Positions 5,528 through 5,940 of a DNA stretch of 5,940 nt are shown piece by piece. Below the pieces are notes generated by a model. It saw only the letters and a program-made list of their open reading frames with translations, was not told where the DNA came from and did not search any database. Position numbers and translations under genes: made by a program. Source of the stretch: Flavobacteriaceae bacterium (GTDB taxonomy: Bacteria; Bacteroidota; Bacteroidia; Flavobacteriales; Flavobacteriaceae). The stretch spans positions 1 through 5,940 of the forward strand of contig JAUWLK010000174.1 in NCBI GenBank assembly GCA_030613745.1, in the 5' to 3' direction. Positions within the stretch are counted from its first letter, which is position 1. Every line of letters starts with the position of its first letter.

Positions 5528-5940
5528 ATGAATCAAACAGAATTTTTAGAAAAAGTTTTACCTTTTAAAGATAAAGTTTATAGGCTGGCAAAAAGGCTGC
5601 TTATTTCAACTGACGAAGCAGAAGATGCTACACAAGAGCTTTATTTTAAACTGTGGAAAAATAAAGCAAAAATTGAAAGCTATGATAATGTAGAGGCTTA
5701 TGCAATGATGATGACAAAAAATTATTGTTTGGATCAGTTAAAGTCAAAAAGAGCTTCAAACCTAACTTTGATTCATAGTAATTATAAAGATGAAAATATA
5801 TCTTTACAAAAAGAGGTTGAAGTTAGTGATAGTACAGATATTATTAAGAAAATGATAGATGAATTACCAGAAAAACAAAGAATAATTATTCAACTTCGTG
5901 ATATCGAGAATTATGAATATCATGAAATAGGTAAAGTACT
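5528..5940 (+). CDS. ECF-type RNA polymerase sigma factor (sigma-70 family), 3' end outside window
   Basis: The first 137 codons of a sigma factor are visible; the frame is still open at the window edge. Region 2, which binds core RNA polymerase and melts the -10 element, spans about 10-77. It has the typical YRLAKRLLISTDEAEDATQELYFKLWK pattern (18-44), then NVEAYAMMMTKNYCLDQLKSKR (54-75). An acidic linker follows. Region 4, which recognises the -35 element, begins near 105 with IIKKMIDELPEKQRIIIQLRDIENYEYHEIGKV. There is no region 1.1 or region 3, so this is the small ECF type. ATG 5528 is the first start after an in-frame TAG at 5501-5503, and the N-terminus aligns well from there; the ribosome binding site is weak. 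The gene is divergent from the S41 lipoprotein peptidase, and the spacer holds ECF-like promoter candidates pointing both ways. Any anti-sigma gene would lie downstream, outside the window. Confidence 0.92.
   Translation, partial: MNQTEFLEKVLPFKDKVYRLAKRLLISTDEAEDATQELYFKLWKNKAKIESYDNVEAYAMMMTKNYCLDQLKSKRASNLTLIHSNYKDENISLQKEVEVSDSTDIIKKMIDELPEKQRIIIQLRDIENYEYHEIGKV

Noticed and set aside
1..5940. Mobile element, CRISPR array or defence island
   Set aside because: No transposase or integrase, no regularly spaced repeats and no flanking duplications were seen; the tRNA genes are intact and not flanked by attachment-site repeats.

Overview
The window is AT-rich chromosomal DNA from a member of the Bacteroidota, most probably a Flavobacteriaceae. 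The evidence is a housekeeping-type promoter with the TAnnTTTG -7 element, start codons that mostly lack a Shine-Dalgarno sequence, tRNA genes without an encoded CCA, a secreted protein with a CarboxypepD_reg-like domain, and a lipoprotein with an acidic stretch just after the lipobox cysteine.

Layout. Positions 1-394 (+) carry the 3' end of a prohibitin/SPFH-family gene. It converges on a small secreted CarboxypepD_reg-like protein (551-1396, -), with a strong two-way terminator hairpin between them. A tRNA pair on the minus strand follows: tRNA-Lys(UUU), with a clear promoter, then tRNA-Leu(GAG), with a terminator-like hairpin between the two. Shikimate kinase aroK (1814-2323, +) converges on and overlaps by 9 bp a tight minus-strand operon. 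In transcription order the operon is an Hsp15-like S4 RNA-binding protein (3401-3772), a TPMT-family methyltransferase (2815-3414, 14-bp overlap) and a phosphoribosyltransferase (2315-2812, 2-bp gap). Upstream of it on the same strand is an S41-family lipoprotein protease (3891-5399). Divergent from the protease is an ECF-type RNA polymerase sigma factor (5528 to the window edge, +), cut by the window end.

Most of this is ordinary chromosomal content. The part most worth attention is the 128-bp divergent spacer at 5400-5527. It holds two facing ECF-like promoter candidates: TGTAAC-N16-CGTCGTA toward the sigma gene and TGTAAT-N15-CGACGAA toward the protease gene. This suggests that the sigma factor activates itself and the S41 lipoprotein together, as a small envelope-directed regulon. 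I found no mobile element, CRISPR array or defence system.
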